Positions 4,856 through 6,510 of a DNA stretch of 6,510 nucleotides are shown here, piece by piece (the first letter of the stretch is position 1; each line of letters begins with the position of its first letter). The DNA comes from an archaeon (lineage in GTDB: Archaea > Micrarchaeota > Micrarchaeia > Anstonellales > Bilamarchaeaceae). Location: positions 1 to 6,510 of the forward strand of contig JAGVPF010000137.1 of assembly GCA_020052325.1 (NCBI GenBank), written 5' to 3'. Made by a program: the position numbers and the translations under genes. The notes beneath the pieces were generated by a model. It was not told the DNA's origin. It was given only the letters and a program-made list of their open reading frames with translations, and did no database searches.

Positions 4856-5521
4856 ATGGCAGAGATTTCCCTTCTTGCGGCATTCCTAGCAGGTCTTGCC
4901 GGATTCGCCTCGCCGTGCGTCCTTCCGCTGGTGCCGACGTATCTCGCTTACATCAGCGGCGTCGCGTCGCAGGATGCCAAAAAATCGAGGATGCGGATAC
5001 TCGCCAACACGCTCGCGTTCGTGCTCGGCCTTGCGCTCGCGCTTTCGGCGCTCGGCTACGCGCTCGGAACGATACTCCAGCACCTGACCGGGGAGATGCT
5101 CCTGGTCGCCAGCAGGATAAGCGGGGCGCTCATCATCCTTTTCGGGCTTTGCATACTCGGATTCGTTCGCCTGGGTTTTTTTGAAAGTCGCCAAGGGCTG
5201 AAGATTCCGCAAAGCGCGTCGCTGCTCGCCTCGTTCTCGATAGGGGCGGTGTTCGCCATCGTATGGACGCCTGTCATGGGGGCGTTCCTCGCGTTCGTCA
5301 TCGCGCTTGCGGTTTCTGCGCCGCAGGATGCGCCCGCACTGCTCTTCTCCTACGCCTGCGGGCTAGGGCTCCCGTTCGTGGTGACCGGAGCGTTCGCAGC
5401 CCAGGCGGCGGAATTCATAAAGAAGCACGGGAAAGAGATGGCGGTATTCGACAGGGCGATGGGGCTCATGGTCGTGATTATCGGCCTGCTTCTCCTGATG
5501 GGCGGCCTTCCGCTTGTTTAA
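4856..5521 (+). CDS. ccdA: CcdA/DsbD-type thiol-disulfide membrane protein, one hallmark Cys missing
   Basis: A 221-aa protein with about six hydrophobic segments (roughly 5-32, 47-73, 82-107, 121-152, 158-178, 197-219), matching CcdA, which carries reducing equivalents from cytoplasmic thioredoxin across the membrane to extracytoplasmic thiol proteins. Helix 1 has the signature FASPCVLPLVPTYLAYISG (17-35) with Cys21. The second signature, at the start of the fourth segment, is normally WTPC; here it is VWTPVMGAFL (136-145), with Val140 where the second redox Cys belongs. Two other cysteines exist: Cys99 in segment 3 and Cys168 in YACGLGLPF (166-174), a motif where family members usually have no Cys. 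The usual length and intact helix pattern suggest a real, expressed gene. No thioredoxin-like partner or cytochrome-maturation gene is in the window. Membership of the family is firm; electron transfer by the standard Cys pair is not supported. Confidence 0.87.
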   Translation: MAEISLLAAFLAGLAGFASPCVLPLVPTYLAYISGVASQDAKKSRMRILANTLAFVLGLALALSALGYALGTILQHLTGEMLLVASRISGALIILFGLCILGFVRLGFFESRQGLKIPQSASLLASFSIGAVFAIVWTPVMGAFLAFVIALAVSAPQDAPALLFSYACGLGLPFVVTGAFAAQAAEFIKKHGKEMAVFDRAMGLMVVIIGLLLLMGGLPLV

Positions 5522-5527
5522 GAGGGG

Positions 5528-5535
5528 TTATAAAC
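5528..5535 (+). promoter_or_regulatory. TATA box of the two-helix membrane protein gene
   Basis: TTATAAAC lies seven bases after the CcdA-like stop codon and is centred about 28 bases before the ATG at 5559. It supports that ATG, not the in-frame TTG at 5514, as the start. Confidence 0.6.
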
Positions 5536-5558
5536 ACATTTTACCATTAATAATAAAC

Positions 5559-6095
5559 ATGGATAGGACAGCCCGCAGCATGGAGCGCTACCGGCGCCTG
5601 ATGAAAGTCAGCGATGCGGTACGGAGCGCGAATTCATTCGGGCTTTTCCGGACAGGAAACGGCCTTGAAAGAATCCAGCGCGAGCTTGCGCACTTCCCAA
5701 CTATTCCCGAGGGAGTGCGGGCCCAGAAAGCCGGGCGCATCATCGAGCATGTTGAAAAGATCGAAGCGCGGCTCGAGGACGAGCACTCGGACGTCAGCCT
5801 GGCTCAGAATGTCAAGGGCAGGAGCAGGCGAGGGTTGGTAGTGTCTTGCGCATTGCTCGCCGCACAAATCGCAACAGCGGTTGTGACCGTCCTAAAACCA
5901 TGGTTCACTCCGGAGATTATCGAGAAATACCATCCTACTACCATCGCCGGCCTGGCAATCCTCGCACTCGCCGCATTCCCGATACGGGACTTCCTTTTCG
6001 CCTATCGGTTCGAGAAACTCAAGGAGAGAATCGGCGGGGTTTTGCAGGAAGTGAAGCATGACATGCGGAAAGAGCTGGACAAGAAAGTTAATTAG
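5559..6095 (+). CDS. Unrecognised 178-aa protein with two membrane helices
   Basis: Not a family I recognise. The N-terminal half (1-90) is soluble, charged and largely helical, with a possible coiled-coil region GRIIEHVEKIEARLEDEHSD (59-78). Two hydrophobic segments follow: LVVSCALLAAQIATAVVTVL (93-112) and TIAGLAILALAAFPIRDFLF (128-147), joined by a short loop KPWFTPEIIEKYHPT. The C-terminal tail (150-178) is a charged helix with alternating Lys and Glu. Basic residues flank the hairpin on both outer sides (KGRSRR before, RFEKLKER after), so both ends are probably cytoplasmic with the loop outside. The ATG at 5559 is chosen because a TATA box lies 28 bases upstream. The gene follows the CcdA-like gene by 37 bases. 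It could be a membrane-anchored scaffold; this is inference only. Confidence 0.75.
   Translation: MDRTARSMERYRRLMKVSDAVRSANSFGLFRTGNGLERIQRELAHFPTIPEGVRAQKAGRIIEHVEKIEARLEDEHSDVSLAQNVKGRSRRGLVVSCALLAAQIATAVVTVLKPWFTPEIIEKYHPTTIAGLAILALAAFPIRDFLFAYRFEKLKERIGGVLQEVKHDMRKELDKKVN
6088..6094 (+). promoter_or_regulatory. Weak TATA-like box of the last gene
   Basis: TTAATTA overlaps the stop codon (6093-6095) of the preceding gene and is centred 28 bases before the ATG at 6119. The spacing matches the other genes; the sequence match is weak. Confidence 0.3.
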
Positions 6096-6118
6096 GATTC
6101 TTTCCGCGTAATTGAGTT

Positions 6119-6510
6119 ATGGCGGACTCTTTCAAGGATTTCATGGCGCGGTTTTTCAAGGGGATAAAAGACGGGGATGTGGCATTTCTCAAAACGGTTT
6201 ATCTTGACTGGTTCGAGTCGTCGGCGGTCATGCCGGACAGGGGGTTCGGGGATTTTATCGCTGCTGCGCTTCCGGACATAAGGCGGCTGCCGGAAAGCAA
6301 GCTGGTGCGCGAGGAGCATTTCGACGATTTCTGCATCGCGCACCTGTTGGGGAAGGACGATTCGGAGAATTCGCTCACGTTCAAAAAGAAGGACGGCTCG
6401 TTCGTTTTTTTCAACGAGAGGTCTGGATTCGCGGCGTTCAAGAAAGTTTATGCACTGAATTACGTGCTCGAAGGCGGGAAGCTCCGAATCCTCTTCAACG
6501 GCAAGCGGTC
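6119..6510 (+). CDS. Unrecognised protein, N-terminal 130 residues, runs off the window
   Basis: From the ATG at 6119 the plus frame is open for 130 codons to the window edge. It begins MADSFKDFMARFFKGIKDGD (1-20), then VYLDWFESSAVMPDRGFGDF (27-46) and ALPDIRRLPESKLVREEHFD (50-69). Later parts include KDGSFVFFNERSGFAAFKK (91-109) and a final YVLEGGKLRILFNGKR (115-130). It is soluble, mixed alpha/beta and rich in Phe, Lys and Asp, with no signal peptide. The opening helices followed by a strand-rich part recall small cone-shaped (NTF2-like) folds, but I cannot support that assignment. It lies 23 bases after the two-helix protein gene, in the same direction, and could be cotranscribed. No Shine-Dalgarno site is visible. 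Confidence 0.7.
   Translation, partial: MADSFKDFMARFFKGIKDGDVAFLKTVYLDWFESSAVMPDRGFGDFIAAALPDIRRLPESKLVREEHFDDFCIAHLLGKDDSENSLTFKKKDGSFVFFNERSGFAAFKKVYALNYVLEGGKLRILFNGKR

Noticed and set aside
5514..5558. TTG start 15 codons upstream for the two-helix protein
   Set aside because: It would overlap the CcdA-like gene and span the TATA box at 5528-5535. The ATG at 5559 fits the promoter spacing.
6092..6441. Two minus-strand open frames at the right end
   Set aside because: The plus frame from 6119 is open to the window edge with normal amino-acid composition and promoter spacing. The minus frames have no motif and no promoter.
1..6510. tRNA, rRNA, CRISPR array, insertion sequence or attachment site
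   Set aside because: I found no cloverleaf, no rRNA-like stretch, no regularly spaced repeats, no transposase and no terminal inverted repeats. The only repeats are within the basic tails.

Overview
This window looks like part of an archaeal chromosome, most likely from a small-genome DPANN-type archaeon (a Micrarchaeota- or Diapherotrites-like lineage is my guess, not proven). Three things point to archaea. Most starts have an AT-rich TATA-type box about 25-31 bases upstream, which leaves a leaderless or near-leaderless mRNA. The recognisable proteins fit archaea (RNase Z, THEP1-family NTPase, a COG2231-type HhH glycosylase, CcdA). Genes are packed with gaps of 0-120 bases. GC content is fairly high by eye and coding is dense on both strands.

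Layout: (1) Positions 1-270, minus strand, hold the N-terminal 90 residues of ribonuclease Z. (2) It is divergent from a THEP1-family NTPase (390-1169, plus) that carries a long Lys/Ala-rich histone-H1-like tail; the 119-base gap holds a TATA box for each gene. (3) Converging on it is a minus-strand block: an HhH-GPD DNA glycosylase related to MagIII (1213-1842), a protein with an H1-like basic N-terminal tail and a probable degenerate GNAT-like domain (1877-3145), and two adjacent paralogous genes (3177-3677 and 3678-4160) whose products look like receiver-type alpha/beta domains lacking the phosphorylation residues. (4) From 4238 everything reads plus: an unrecognised 195-aa protein, a six-helix CcdA/DsbD-type membrane protein missing the second hallmark cysteine, an unrecognised two-helix membrane protein, and the start of another unrecognised protein running off the window.

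The only gene without an upstream TATA-like box, the second gene of the paralogue pair, starts directly after the preceding stop codon and has a Shine-Dalgarno-like AGGTGG. This suggests leaderless initiation for first genes and SD-dependent initiation or reinitiation for internal ones. The genes do not form one obvious pathway. The loosely shared theme is nucleic acid: tRNA 3' processing, DNA base repair, and several proteins with very basic tails. The best candidates for something undescribed are the tandem pseudo-receiver pair, the H1-like tails attached to an NTPase and to a GNAT-like protein, and the CcdA homologue with altered cysteines.
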